DNA of 64,000 bases from Podocnemis expansa. Lineage: Eukaryota; Chordata; Testudines; Podocnemididae. The stretch spans positions 14,005,879-14,069,878 of the forward strand of contig ML681995.1 in the NCBI GenBank assembly GCA_007922195.1. Reading direction: 5' to 3'. Position 1 is the first letter of the stretch. Each line of letters opens with the position of its first letter. Shown piece after piece: positions 11,919 to 24,802 of the stretch. Made by a program: the position numbers and the translations under genes. The notes under the pieces are model-generated. The model saw only the letters and a program-made list of their open reading frames with translations, ran no database searches and was not told where the DNA came from.

Positions 11919-12407
11919 AGCACATAGGATCTGTAAGGGGTGATGTTCTCTGTCCTCTGTTTGTATCTGGACCACATGGTTAGGTATAACTTTTAAAACA
12001 CAAATAAACAAACAAAGGTAGAAGAACTGTTTGCAGAGTGCTAGGAAAACTTCCCCTAAAACAAGTTTTTTGAGGAGAAACACGAATGTTCAATAATATG
12101 CTTTGGAAGAACTTCTACACATTCAAAGCATCATGCGGACATTAATGTGTTAATCCTCTCTACACCCTAGGCAGCAAGTGGATAGGTCTTCTGTGAAACT
12201 GTGGGTCACATTCTTGGTGCCACTGCAGCTACTTCATACTGCTTCAGCTGCACTGAGCAGCCTTGAACCTCTGTGTTGGTGGGTCCTCAGGTAGAACAGA
12301 ACTGCCTTCGTGGCAGGTGTGACTAAAGTATCTCTCTGCTCAGTTTCCAGTCCCTTGGGTGGTATTGATGTCTGAAAATAATAGAGACCAGACCAGTTGC
12401 TAGATGA

Positions 12408-12431
12408 GTGTGTGTGTGTGTGTGTGTGTGT
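12408..12431. repeat. (TG)n microsatellite
   Basis: About 12 perfect TG/GT units, read directly. It lies within an intron. Confidence 0.95.
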
Positions 12432-13124
12432 AAGTTAGCACATTTATGCTCCTTGCTGAGCTGCACTTCTGTTTCCATTTTCCAGCAAGCTCCATAAGAA
12501 AGAATATTTGTCTTTCATCTCTCTGCTAGTCTGGCCCTGTGAAAAGAGACATATGTTTTGTCTTCTAATTTTTCCAACTGATCCAGTGCTCCTGTCGTAG
12601 ATCTCCAGGCTTAGAAAATAAAACCTGAAAGCACAGACCAAAAAACCAACTTGAGAGTCAACAGTACTGAAACAGGGGGAGAAAAGCTTCCAAGCTTAAT
12701 CAACCTGCTCCCCATAGTGAATCTCTCAAAAAGGCCCTTTCACAGCATCCAGGCAGAAGAGGGACTGTGGGCTAAAATCTCAGATGGCATCTTCTTTCAG
12801 AGGTCTAAGAGGAATGATTCTTTCAGAGGCGCTGCTCCGAAGAGATCACCCTGCTCTAGGGCCTCAAAGGTTTAAGGAGAATGTTTTTTTCAGACGCACG
12901 GCTTCCAAACTGTAAGGAGCAGCAAGCTCAAAACCTGATTCATTAATCCAGTTCTTTCTTTCTAATGAACATGTGACTGGATCAAAATCATGATGAATGA
13001 GAGAGAGCTGCCACTGTCACAGTTCATTCTGAACCCATCCCAGAGACAGAAAGAGGGTCTTAGCCTCACCAAGTCTGTCCAAGCTCTAATTGCAGGGCGT
13101 TGAGGGCAAATAAAGGATGCTGTT

Positions 13125-13178
13125 TATATCATCAGTGGAGCTATGCTAATTTAGACCAGCTGAGGATTTGGCCCAGGA
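13125..13178. repeat. Half unit of short palindromic repeat ('cagctgaggatttggccc')
   Basis: 'ctatgctaatttagaccag' followed by 'ctgaggatttggcccagga'. It is the right half of the unit seen complete at 59729-59825; an opposite half is at 7468-7520. Confidence 0.45.
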
Positions 13179-14537
13179 TGTTGATTGTTGCCCCTCCTCC
13201 CTCCCCAATAGATAACTAGTTACAGGTGGACAACTCTGCATCGGCTAGTTTTCATTGTGATGTTCAGTGCTTTGCCATGTGGCACGGAAGAATGGAAATG
13301 TACTGCAAATATTGTTTCTGTGGAGATGTTGTCCAGAGGCCCTAGTCAAAATGAAAAGTCATTGATTACACAGGATGTAGCTGAAACTGACAGCACATCA
13401 CCTTCCTCTCTTTAATGGCAGCTAATGCATGGTTATAGAAGTTGAGACGTGCACTGGGCTAAAGCCTTTATGAGCTAGAGCATGGAATGGCTTGTTAGAG
13501 AAGCTCAGGCAAAGAATATGTTTCCCATTAAAAGTTATGGGTGCAGGATATTGTTAGTCTGCCTCTGAGAGCCTTCTGCCATGTGTCACCTACTCCGCTC
13601 CATCAATTACACATCATAAGTGTGGTTTAGCTTCCCTTTTATGGGCACAGAGGAGCCATGATTCGGTGCCCTTTACTAGTCTGAAGGGGAGGGAGTTTAC
13701 AGGGCCAGAGCATGCATTGCAGGCAAGCAGTAGTGAGGAGGCTTTTGAGTCACCCCGGGCTTCATAGCAGGCAGATTTGGAGTGCTCTGGCATGCTCCAT
13801 ACCTGGCACTGTGGAACTCCGGATCTGTGCCCAGCCGAGCCGTTGGCCTTTAATTTAGCCCAGACAATGCAGTTACATTTTACTGGCCATTCTCTGCTAT
13901 GCTTTCCCATCCAACGTGAAGAAAGGCTCTGATGGCTTTCCAGCGCAGAAAGCCACATTAATGCCAGATGCCTTGGTTCCAAGAGTCCAAATGCACAGAG
14001 CTTTCCCATGCTCTCAAATGTCACAATTTTAAATCCTGTTACCTTGTAGCCTCCCCATCACTACCTCTCTTTTCTTCCTCCAATGGGCCGTGCATTGACA
14101 TTTTTACAGATAGAGCAAAATATTACTGCGCAGGCCTGAATCTTTCTTGTTCTGAGCCTTTAGGGGCAAATTCCATTTTTTTGAATGGTGCAAGGAGAAG
14201 GAAATATAGCTGAATCAGGTTGTTTTGGTTTTGTTTCTTTTTTAGTTTTAAAAAATAGATGCTTGAATGAAATGAAGGGTTTGGAATATTGGACTGAGTT
14301 CCAGCAAAATAGATTAATGAGCAGAGAGCTCATGTGAGATGGTCAAGGATGAATGATAAATGCACTTATCATGTGATTATCACCCCTGCAATATGTGGGA
14401 GATGTGTGTGTTTGGAGGGGGTATGTCTGTGTGTACATATATATTACTGGGAAACCTGGATTACTTTAATTTCGCCAAACTTGGAAGCAAGAGGCCCAGT
14501 GTTTCCACCTTCCCCAAAAAAAAAAACTGATGGATTG

Positions 14538-14618
14538 GTCCAGATCCACATCTTGTGTGGCAGAGCTCCACTGAAATTCATGGAGCTACACCAATTTTAT
14601 ATTAGCTGAGAACTGGGC
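14538..14618. repeat. Short near-palindromic repeat
   Basis: 'ggattggtccagatccaca' ... 'gagctccactgaaattcatg' ... 'tagctgagaactgggctt'. The ends are inverted copies of each other around a 'gagctcc/ggagct' core. Confidence 0.5.
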
Positions 14619-15889
14619 TTGCTTCTTCAGAATAAGTTTTTAGTGATTAACTAGGTTAGAAATATCACACTGCCACTTAACCTGCAATCTGAAAGGAATA
14701 ACACTATTAAATTTGTGTGTTCTAGGCAGGCCCCACTGACAGGCCCTAGAAAGGGGTGGCTTGGGTCCAAGTGAGTTTCCAGAGGTGGTTCTGGAAGTTT
14801 TTGCTTATGGACCATGCAGGTTCCCTGGCAGCTGAGGAAGCAGTAACTGCTACGCAGCTTCCCGAATCTCTTGGACTTCTCAGGTGGATTACTGATGAAC
14901 CCCTTTTAAACTGCTGGACCCCTGGGCAGCTGCCTCCCAAGTCCCCCATGGTGGCAGGCCTGGTTCTAGTTCAGAAGTAATAAAGACTTTTTAATGAAGC
15001 TATTTTGAATAGAAGATTTCCCCTGTGTGCACACAATACTCACTGGCCTATAATGGATGAAGGAACCAAAATTCCAGATTCTAGCTCAGAGGAAACATGG
15101 AAACTACTTGTTAGTGTCTCTGTTACAAAAGTGTGTGTGTGTGATGGGGGGAAGGGTGTTATATACGATATGTATACCTCTCTGTGAGTAATATTAAAAT
15201 TCAATAGAATAATTTTTCACTACATATTTAAAATCTGAAATGTATTAATACCATGGGAAGGTTGCCATGAAACCCTAAATTGTAGGTTTGAGCCATGGGC
15301 AGGAAATGAACTGGGAGTTAATCTCTAGTCCTACCATGACTATTTCCAAGTTGATCGTGTAGAGTATTTAGCATTGTGGGATCCTGGTCTATGACAAGGA
15401 TACACAGCAGTACTGAAAGGCTTGGTATGCTCTGTACAGTCATCATCAGAAAGATGCACCATCCTGTCAAGTGTGTCATCTTTACCAGCTCCCAAAGTCT
15501 GCTGCTCTGACTCATGCCACCAGTCCCTCTCTCCTTCTTCCTTCTCTTTCTCTCATCTGATTAGTGGTTGTTTCAGGATGACCTTTGCAATCACTGCCTT
15601 GAAGAGGATTAACCCTACTTTTTTTTTTTTTTTTTTTTAAGGGACTGTAGTTGCTTTTTTTTTTTTTTTCTTCCCTGTGCGAATCCAGTATAGTCTCCCC
15701 CTGCAAATCTTCCCGAGCCCTCAAGAAAACATTGTAAATGACTGGCTGGTAAATGGATTGTATACTATATATACACAACGAATCTTGTTTCTCTGGGCAG
15801 AGGGAAATGCACATTGCTGTTAATACACTGCTGTCTTTTTTTTTTTTTTTTTAATGAAAATGCTCATCTACTCACATTTCTCCCAACAG

Positions 15890-16113
15890 AAGAGCGAGTT
15901 GTTCCCATTGAAGTCTGCCGATCCAAGCTGTCAAAATACTTGCAGGGAGTAGTTTTCCGCTGTGATAAGTGTACATTCACCTGCTCCAGTGATGAGAGCT
16001 TACAGCAGCACATAGAGAAGCACAATGAACTGAAACCTTACAAATGCCAACTCTGCTACTATGAGACCAAACACACAGAGGAGTTGGACACTCACCTTCG
16101 AGATGAGCATAAG
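15890..16113 (+). CDS. ZNF462: ZNF462 coding exon C (fingers 4 and 5)
   Basis: Opens after CCCAACAG and closes at AAG|GTAAGC. Two bases complete a Glu codon, then 74 codons follow: E-R-V-V-P-I-E-V-C-R-S-K-L-S-K-Y-L-Q-G, then two tandem fingers. Finger 4 is F-R-C-D-K-C ... H-I-E-K-H (C-x2-C-x12-H-x3-H). Finger 5 is Y-K-C-Q-L-C ... H-L-R-D-E-H (C-x2-C-x12-H-x4-H). They are joined by N-E-L-K-P, a TGEKP-like linker, as expected for DNA-contacting tandem fingers. The exon ends in phase 0. An upstream T-rich tract plus CAG gives a strong acceptor. A Met earlier in the same frame (15814) is intronic and not a real start. Confidence 0.92.
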
Positions 16114-16691
16114 GTAAGCTCTTAGCAGAATTTTGATGGAACGCTATACACATTGCAAGTGGTAAACTGACTTGACTTTATTAAAAATGAGTGATTGAAG
16201 ATTTGGAAATGTCCTCCAGAACAGAATAATTTTTTTGGTGAAATTCCTGTTTGCCAAAATCTTGTTTGTTTCTTTTTCTTTCTTAATTTTGGATATACTT
16301 TCTGAGCCATTCAGGTAACTGGAATTTACCTGAATGCATGTGTAGAAAATGTATACACCTTTTAAAAATAGTTATGAAGCAAGAACTAAGGCTGTGTCAT
16401 CCAGGCCTGTAAAAGTTGGGAGATTCCAAATGTTAAGATTGCTTTGACAATCAACAACATGGCCTGTAGTATGTAACAGAGTGTAATGCCTTCTGGTTTA
16501 CATTTAAGGAAAAGATAACGGGTATGTAGAAAATGCATCATGTGTACATCATGCTAAGTTAAGACTGGCAATATTCATTTTTTGAACTCCCTTACCATGG
16601 GTGTAGTCTCTGCCCATGCTGATAAGTACATGCCTAGTGATGTCAGCTGGTTTCAGCTTAGGCCCTGTCACTCTGGATCAAGGTGTTACAG

Positions 16692-16866
16692 CAGTGGTTT
16701 TCAAACTTTCTTTCTTGAGAGCCAGTTTGAAAAACAAACAAAAATTATGCCCACAACCAAGCAATGCATTCCTGTCTTTCAGCAGTGGCAGCAGAGTTGT
16801 TGTGATCCAGTACCCAAAGGTCTGCAACCCAGTATTAGGTCATGACCTGTGGTTTGAAAACCACTG
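16692..16866. mobile_element. hAT-type MITE with perfect 15-bp terminal inverted repeats
   Basis: The left end CAGTGGTTTTCAAAC (16692-16706) is the exact reverse complement of the right end (16852-16866). Length is 175 bp. The flanking 8-mers TGTTACAG and CTCTGCAG agree at only half of their positions, so any target duplication has decayed. The end sequence is typical of hAT non-autonomous elements. Confidence 0.7.
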
Positions 16867-18382
16867 CTCTGCAGTACTGAGGCCTGTTCATGGACTTTGC
16901 ATTGCCTCAGCTCAGAATTCCAGGAGTACTCTTTTTTGCAGCCACGGAACTGCCATTAGTGGAAACTGGGAAATCCATATGTAGAAAATTCACTCCACTA
17001 CTTTTGCTAAACAAACCACAAATTTTATAGAAAAATGAGTGTCAGAAGTATCAAGCAAAATCTGTTTCACTCTAAAAGTTATTCCATTGCATTTTAAAAA
17101 CCAGCTTTGTGAACAGCAGTGCTTTTAGTTTTATGCCGGCTTGTTAATAGTTCACATGCTTCTCTCCATTTTTCTTCACTGCTGCTTTAGAATCTTTCTA
17201 CTTCTCCCCACTTTATAATTTTTAGCTTTCTTCTTTTCTTCCACTGACCACAGGCTGGGTCCTGGGCCAAGATTCACTATTCCCCAGGCCTTTGATTGGG
17301 TGCTTCAGTGTGGGAAGATTTTTACCCCTGACTTGGCTTTCACCAAAGGTGTTTTCTCCTTGTCTCTAGTCATAGCCTAAATCACACCCATAGTTACTTG
17401 GTTCACATTGTGATTACCTTTTTAAAAAATGAATGTAATCTAGCTATTTTGTGCACAGTGCTCGTATCTAGCAAATCTGCTTGTTTGTTGGACAGGTGTT
17501 ACTATCACGCTATTATTTGTCATTTGCCTATTGGGAAGCACCTCACTTTTGTAGACATTTCTCACACAGAAAGTGATCTGCACTTAAAATTCTTTCTAAT
17601 TTTCCTCCCTGAAAATGGTAGTCCAAAGCTGATACTTGATCCAAGGTCCTGCAAGACCTGTTGTTATATTGGATTCACCCTCTGCCTAAGTTGGCACCAG
17701 ATCAGTGCCTTGATGCAATCCTGATGTTACTGGAGGTGGTGGTGTGAATCCAAAGTCATGACCATGAGTGATCATTAAAACGTCCAGGGTGTTCTTAAAG
17801 GGTGTTAACCCCAGCATCCCATTCACATTCCATCTTGAGTAATGGTATTCTGTGTCTTTGTGGTAAACCTTTGTGCACAGTTGCAGTTGGATACACTGGA
17901 ATTCTTCGCTTCCCTTCCTAAGCTGTTATGTACTATTGTTGTGAGCTGTTATATAGCTGGCACATTCCACCGAAGGGTTAGCTCAATTTGACTGCTGTGT
18001 GAAGTGTTCCTTTATGGTTTATAAATCAGTTTGTGAACCACTTTGCAATCCTTATAAATGAAAATGAATCTGTTATTAATGAACGAAAATGCACTCACTT
18101 GGACAGCAGACATGTATAGTGTGGAACCCGTCTCTGCACATTAAACGGAATTGAGTCATTCATAAAGGACTCTGCTACACACTGTGTTTGCTGTTTTAAT
18201 GTTGTGCTACATAAAATGCACCAATGAAGACCATAGATTGTTTTGGAATTAATAGCAGTGGCTGTGTCTTTATTTATTTATTTTAATTATTTTGAAGTTT
18301 AACACCTGCACGTGGGGGGGCAGGGGGAAGAAGGTTCCTCAGCTGACAAGATAATTGCAAGGTGACCCATGGAGAGATGCTG

Positions 18383-18386
<4 letters not shown>

Positions 18387-18414
<28 letters not shown>
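18387..18414. repeat. (A)28 tract
   Basis: An uninterrupted A run read directly. It may be the poly(A) end of a decayed retroelement, but no body was recognised upstream. Confidence 0.95.
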
Positions 18415-18418
<4 letters not shown>

Positions 18419-18589
18419 GAACCAATTAGCTGAATATTTAATTGTGTTTGAAGGGAATGGGTTTTAACTCGACAGAGGTTTGGTAGAAATAGCCTCTGGC
18501 AAATTTTACCTATCAGTCTTTACTCCGCCAGTAGAAGTATTTTTAAATAGACGTGAATCTTAATTGATGATTATATTGTTTCTTTTAAG

Positions 18590-18722
18590 GTGAGTCGTAA
18601 TTTTGAGCTGGTTGGACGGGTTAACTTGGATCAGCTGGAACAAATGAAAGGGAAAACAGAGAGCTCCAGCAGTGATGAGGAAGAAAAGGAAGAGGAGATG
18701 AGTCCCAAGGCTGAAGAAAGAG
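18590..18722 (+). CDS. ZNF462: ZNF462 coding exon D (linker and serine/acidic segment)
   Basis: Opens after TCTTTTAAG and closes at AGAG|GTCAGT. It encodes V-S-R-N-F-E-L-V-G-R-V-N-L-D-Q-L-E-Q, then K-G-K-T-E followed by a run of four Ser and D-E-E-E-K-E-E-E-M. It contains no zinc finger. The serine-acidic run has casein-kinase-2-like sites (inference) and separates finger 5 from finger 6. Length is 133 nt, leaving one base for the next codon, which exon E completes as Glu. The GTCAGT donor is weaker than the other donors here. The frame is open and joins both neighbours without a stop. Confidence 0.88.
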
Positions 18723-21700
18723 GTCAGTATTGCTTCCTTTTCTCCCACTGGGCATAGTGATATTTCCAATAGACCCTTAGAATGGATTAGCCATTAACAC
18801 AACAGCAGGTTTCTTCAGGAACCACAGATGAACGTCAGCAAAGACCTAATAGAAGGATGTGTATGGGGGGGCGGGGAGGCAGGTAACATCTATGCAACTG
18901 AGGTCTTTTGCACATGTGAGTCAATTGTTTTATAGCATGGTAGTTCACAGGGCTGCTTGATTTATATGGTGGTAAACATTTGCAACCTTGCTGTTCCATG
19001 CAAATCCTGTGCGATATCAAAGTTACGAGAGAAATGTATTTTTGAGCCATCCTCATTCGCTAGTCTTGCTCTTCTTTATTCCTCTCTCCTCCCCCCCTCC
19101 CCCCCCATCCACCCAATTTAGGCATGACTCTTCTTTTTAGGTTCAGTCTGACTGGCACCTGTGAAACAAAAGTTACTTTGTGCTCCATCTTGGAGGCACA
19201 TTACCTATTAAGACCCCAGTTCAGCGACATACTTCTTTCAGGATGTGAGTACATCTCTTGGTAGCAATCAGACAATTCACTTCCTTAAAGCTGAGCACTT
19301 GATTAAGTGCATTGCTGAACAAGGACCTGAGACATCTGTAAATTTCAGATTACAAGGATTGTGCAGTGAGAGCTAGTCAAACTTGTTTGTTTTGGAACGA
19401 TTTTACCATGAAAAATGCCAAACTGAATTCTGCCAGTCAACTTGATCAAAGTTTGCCCAGAGAGGAGCCACAGCTGACCAGCCTCAGTCTCCCACCCTCT
19501 TTCCTCTCCACCTCAGCTTCAGGATTGGAGTGGCTGAGTACCCCCAGCTCTTTGCTTCCCTGGCAGGCCGGTTAGATGGCTCTTACCAGTTCCACAAGTG
19601 GAATTTACAAGAGCCGTCCTGGCAAACAGCCAGAAAATTGCAGATCAGTTCTCGCGAAATGGAATCGTTCTTAGCGCTTCCTCTGAGAGTTCTCACAGTT
19701 TTGATGTTTCTCTTGGTTCAGGGCAAAAACATTTTTTTCCCCAAAAAATGTGAAACTTTTCTTGGGAAGCAGTTTTCCATTTTTTGACCAGCTCTCCTAT
19801 GCAGTTGTAATCTGTTTTACTGAGTAGCACACACTGTTCATAAAGTGCTTAGCAAAAGGAGAATGGTGTTTGTTCTTTTCTGCAGCTGCTGAACCATGTC
19901 ATTTAATCAACTATAGTTGGGAAGGGAATACAAAAGAGAAATCTTCTATCCATCCTATGGGTTTTTCTCTTAATATTTCTAAGTCAGTTTAGTGCTTATG
20001 TAATTTGTCAGACCAATAGCCTCAGGAAGCAAAGTCCTTTGTGGATTCTCAGAACCCACCCTTATATTACATACTTCTATCACCCAGGCATAATATGGCA
20101 GCCACAGCTAATGAGGTTTTGAACTAGTGACTCTCAAAGGTGAGGTTCTGCAAATCCCATTACCAGTTCTCTGTGCCACCCTCTTTCCAATTCCTGCCAT
20201 TCTGCTGACTGGTAGGTTACCAGTTTCTACACATTCAGCTAAAGGAACCCTGCTGTCTTTTTTGTTTTGTTTTTGAATTCAAAGTTGCATTCAAAAACCA
20301 TTTTCAGAAGGCCAACCCCCCCTTGTGTCCCAAATCCCACTTCCATGAAGTTTTTCAGACTTACTGCTCTTGTCTCACAGGCAGTGGACAGAACAGAATG
20401 TGGATTTAGGTCATGCCTGTCGTTCCAGTGAAATCTCAACATGTTAGCTGTTTTAAAGTCAGCGCACTATCAGTAGTTACGACATTATTTTGTAATAGTT
20501 TCATGGGCTCGGTGATAACTCACCCAGGGCTTTTGTTCAATAAGGAGGGAGGAGTGTTGGATAAGAAACCATATAGTTCTTACTGACAGTTTTTCTGTGA
20601 GATCTTTGGTGGTCCTAGAGAAATGAAAAGATCCCCAGAAGGGATATTTGTTTCATGAACACTCAAAAATACAGCACCTGTAACAGCATCCTATGGAACA
20701 GCCTAAGTCAGCATCAGTATAATTTGTCCTGTCAGATCAGCAGTGGGTTTTGAACCTAGAAGCTTCAGTGCTGAAAACATCAACTTGCAGTGCTTTAGCT
20801 AAGGGACCAGAGACCTCTAATTTCTTACATAGATCAAAACAATAAAAATTTTGCTTTAATTTGCTTGCAGGATACTTAAATGTCTTTGAATCCATTTCGT
20901 CATGCACATGTAAGACTAGAACCTTCTGGGTTGAGGTTTTAATCAGCAGGAACAGTAGAAATGTCTACATTTCACAAGAACAGTAGTTATAATGTGGCGA
21001 GTATTTCATTATTTATATCAATTTTTCTTTTCACTTGCAGTTCTCAGCATCTGTAAACAATTAAATATCTTTAATATCAATCTTTGATCAAACAGTGGAT
21101 TCAAAAATCATCCTTTTTTTCTTTTTTTTAAGGATCTAATTTACCTACCATTGTCTATAGGTTCTTTAGGAAATGACTTCTCCCTTTTGGCTGAATATTA
21201 GCTGTAGTAGGATCCACGCAGTATCTGATATGGTATATCCTAAGTCAGAGACACTGGGGGTAAAATTTTGAAAAGTGCCTTTGTCCCATTTTCAAAATAA
21301 CATAGGCACTTTATAATTCCACATTACACTGATTTTCAGTCAGACTTCATCTCCTATGAACTTTTGAAAATTTAACCCTGTATGTAGTGTCAGAGACTGA
21401 ACTTTACATAAGACACCTCTCAACTCTTTAGGTACCATGGATGAAATCCTGTTATGTTCACGGCATACATGGATAAGTTAGATAAAATCATACCTACTCT
21501 TGATAGAAGACTGCAGTGTAACACTCTTTTATTTCTCAGAATTCAGAATGGTTACACACACGAACCCCAAAGCCGAGAGAGAGAAAGTAGACTGCTCCTT
21601 AAAACACAGAGGCTCCGCTCTCTCTACCTTACTGTAGCCTGCCTGTCTGCAAAATGACTTCTGTGAGGCCCAGATCTCATGCTTCCCTATAAAGTTCCCA

Positions 21701-22787
21701 GCCTACAAGCAGAACCAGGAAAATCTCCTAAAATTTAAAGTGACAGCCTGTCGTTTTAAGCCAGTTTTCAGTGCACCACAGCCCCGCTCAAGTCAATGAC
21801 TTCAGTGGAGTTGGAATTTCTTCCCAGGAGCCTAATCATGAGTTAGGTCCTGACTTGGCCAATAAGCCGGCACAGTAGCAAGAATCCCTGCCACATACCT
21901 ATGTGGGGTTTAGGACCGCTGATTCTATGCACAGAGGAACAAGCAAAGCTATTCAACCATATATTGCTCCCCGGAGAGGATGGGTGAGGAATGGCAGGGA
22001 ACAGAGCCTGTGTGTGACCTCTCACCACAGCTAAATCATTGTCTGCAGGGCTGGGGGAAAGGAACAATTTGCTCCTTGGTGTAGGACAGCAAAAAATTAC
22101 TGCCCCTGGTAGCAACAATGTTCCTTTTCTGGGATGCTTCAGGGATCGAGAAGCTATGTGCCACCCCTTGCTAAAGGCAGTGTCCTAGATGCACAGTCTG
22201 TCCCTATGAACTTTTATCTCTTAATATTAAAGCAGGCTGTGACTGTGAGATGATTCATGCTGTAGCAAACAAGCCAGTGTGTGCCCACAAAATAAGACTC
22301 AGTCAGAAGCAGTCTGCTGTCCTGAGGGTATACAGAATACTATTTTTTCCCCATGGATTGGAACCATGCCATATGCTTATTTTGGTAGATTTGAGATGAC
22401 CATACTGCTTTCAGCTTGATTTCTAGTTCAGGGTGTGATCCACATTTGCAAACTTCATTACCAAGCTGGCCAGGAAGTCATGGGGAGTGGGAGAGGAGAA
22501 TATAGTCCATTTGGAAAGGGTGGAGGGTTTCCTAGGCTAACGTTTGATGTTAGTGGGAATTCCAAATCCAACACTTCTCTGATGGATTTGAGCAAAATAG
22601 GATGTGGTGTTTTCACCTCCTCTGCACAGACCCAGAATAAATTTACCGTAAGTGAATAAATTTACTCTAGGCGCATTCTTGCAGAGAAGAGCAGCTCTTG
22701 CCTCCAAAATTTTTCACCCTTAGTAAGTGATATAAGGTGTTATGGTGATGCTTATAAATTTGTAACACACACATCAGGGTGTATGAC

Positions 22788-22860
22788 CTCAGTGCTAGAT
22801 CCTCAACTAGTGAAAACTGACCATGCCAGTTCATGTCAGCTGAGAATCTGGACCCGTGGT
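22788..22860. repeat. Short near-palindromic repeat
   Basis: 'gtgctagatcctcaactag' and the inverted end 'cagctgagaatctggaccc'. Same family as 14538 and 59729. Confidence 0.45.
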
Positions 22861-23924
22861 TCTTAGTCATATAAAGAATTGCTGCGTCGTGTGAAATCTG
22901 AAGCCAGTTCTCCTTCAAGGGGAAAAGGATCAAAGCTGTGTAAAGAAGCATTCTCTCTACAATTTAAACAGTTTGTGAAGGTTACAAATTCACTGCAAAA
23001 CACATCTGTGCAAAACATACATACAGAAAACACGAGTGAGGGTGTGGGTAGGTCTGAATTCATAGCTTGAACGTGAATGGTCTGCATTTTCAAGTGAAGA
23101 AACCAGGCAAGGAGAGATCAAAACAGAATGAGGCAGAATCCCTTTTCTTTCATTATATAGGTGGGGAGGAGTCAGAAAGGCATTCTGTTGATTTCTTGTT
23201 CAAGCTAATCCCTGCTAAGGAATTAATGCTCTGGCCAGATGGTGCAGTTTCATTTCCAGTGAAAAGAATCAACCGAGATAGTCTATGCAATTATTTTTAA
23301 TGGCTTGTGTGGTGATCTTCTTAATTTGTGAGTGAAGGTTTCATCTTTTGTTAAAGCGCCATTCATGAAGGGCTTGGTTTTCAGAAGTGCTGAGGGTCTG
23401 CAACCTGCCTGCCTCTCCTGCCCCCAAACTTCATTTGCAATTTTAAGTGCTGGACTGTTCTGCAAATAGACCAGTGGCATTTTATGTAAAAGATTAGGAT
23501 GGGAGGAAACACCTATCTGGTTAAATATCGCAAAGAATGTTAACAAATAGTGCTTTATACATGAGGTTCTATACATGAGGTGTTCCTATCTGGGGATTAG
23601 ATGCCCAGTATAATGACTTTCTTTGCTTTGTGCCTGAAAAATGTGTTTAGACTTGTATTTATTTTCTTCATTAAAAGTTGATTCCACATTGTGTCCCTCA
23701 TAAAACTGCTTTTGAACTTAGAGGGAGGTATGTGTTCTCTATCCACTGAAATGTGGAGAAGGAGGGTATACCTATGGGTAGGAAATTTCATTGCATCTGT
23801 TTGCCTAGACATTTTGAAGATGGGGAGCAGGACTCCTGAGCTGCAAAGTGTGTGTGTATTTAGAGTCTGAGCCAGATTTTTCAAAGGGTTTCCTCCTCCT
23901 CCCCTGCCTCTTTCTGAAGGATAG

Positions 23925-23985
23925 CAGTGGAGGCCACACTAGATGATCATAGTTGTCCCCTTGGGCCATAACATTTATGAGTTCG
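23925..23985 (+). mobile_element. CR1-like 3' tail fragment, just upstream of exon E
   Basis: 'tggaggccacactagatgat' and 'ccccttgggccataaca' resemble the plus-strand 3' end of CR1 as at 24280-24358. Very short and decayed. Confidence 0.3.
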
Positions 23986-24018
23986 TGCATGACTTTTTTT
24001 TTTTTTATTCTTTCCTAG

Positions 24019-24133
24019 AATCCATGATGTTTTCTGATGGTGGAGCACCTGAAAAGCGTTTTCCATGTGAGTTTTGTGGGAGGTCATTTACAGAGGGCTC
24101 TGAGTGGGAACGGCACGTACTGAGGCATGGCAT
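24019..24133 (+). CDS. ZNF462: ZNF462 coding exon E (finger 6, the last finger)
   Basis: Opens after TTTCCTAG and closes at GCAT|GTAAGT. Two bases complete a Glu codon from exon D, then it encodes S-M-M-F-S-D-G-G-A-P-E-K-R and the final C2H2 finger F-P-C-E-F-C ... H-V-L-R-H (C-x2-C-x12-H-x3-H), followed by G and the first two bases of a Met codon. All four zinc ligands are intact. The exon is 115 nt. In-frame Met codons inside are not starts. The segment 'G-A-P-E-K-R-F-P-C-E-F-C' is the strongest single pointer to ZNF462. Confidence 0.92.
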
Positions 24134-24279
24134 GTAAGTTTGTCTACACGCTATTTTTCATAACAACCAAAGTCAAGGGTAGAACTCTGTTTCCCCTTCT
24201 CCCCCAGCCTAGTGAAATCAAACACAGGGAGGTGAATAAATAATTCTAATAGGCCACTGTGGTAATCACGGTGTGAAAT

Positions 24280-24358
24280 TCTCTGGTCTGCGTACTAAAG
24301 GAGGTCAAACTAGATGAGTTTAATGGCCCCTTCTAGCCTTAACAGTTATGAATCTAGT
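24280..24358 (+). mobile_element. CR1 LINE 3' tail fragment
   Basis: 'ctagatgagtttaatggcc' then 'ccttctagccttaacagtta' and 'tgaatct' correspond to the 3' end of CR1 in sense orientation, with the short tail motif. Confidence 0.45.
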
Positions 24359-24802
24359 GAACCTTGAATTCCAAGATGGCGATAATACGCAGAATGGATT
24401 GGAACCAAAACCGCAGTGTAACTTTCTCCATTACCCTGTGGTGTTGGAGTAGCTGGATTCAAACCTTCAGATGTGAGGATTCCTTTGCAACTTTAGGCCT
24501 GAATCAAATCCCAAGCTGGAAAGGAACCTCTTTTCAAGATGTGGCCCAAGATAACAGAAGCCTTACAAGTGTAGCTTGTATTCAGAAACTGCCACCATTT
24601 TGGTTCAGAGTCTTGTATGAACAGCTCCAAGAACTCAGTGCAGTCAAATCCAAACTTGAATCATGGGACCAGACTGGCCATAACCCTGAACCCAGAACCC
24701 AGTGCTAGAAGTTAAGCAACTGTGAACTACCACTTCATTGACCTGATGTTCCTGGTGACTACTGTTGCCATTTTTGAGCTTGTAAGCCAACATATCATCA
24801 AA

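Larger units (their letters stand above)
10358..15889 (+). other. ZNF462: ZNF462 intron B-C
   Basis: Donor GTAAAG, acceptor TCCCAACAG. About 5.5 kb without coding signals. It carries a hAT-like element, a TG microsatellite, two near-palindromic short repeats, and three long T-tracts (about 15620-15638, 15657-15670, 15836-15852) just upstream of exon C. Confidence 0.85.
16114..18589 (+). other. ZNF462: ZNF462 intron C-D
   Basis: Donor GTAAGC, acceptor TTCTTTTAAG. Non-coding. It holds a hAT MITE with perfect terminal inverted repeats and a 28-base A-tract. Confidence 0.85.
18723..24018 (+). other. ZNF462: ZNF462 intron D-E
   Basis: Donor GTCAGT, acceptor TTTCCTAG after a T-rich run. No coding exon was recognised in about 5.3 kb. 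It contains a short palindromic repeat and a CR1-like tail close to the acceptor. Confidence 0.85.

Noticed and set aside
11658..12083. 141-codon minus-strand frame
   Set aside because: It lies across a hAT-like element and intron without motif; a chance frame.
15814..15889. Upstream Met of the frame covering ZNF462 exon C as a true start
   Set aside because: The part before 15890 translates a poly-T intron end. The acceptor CAG and matching phase place the exon start at 15890.
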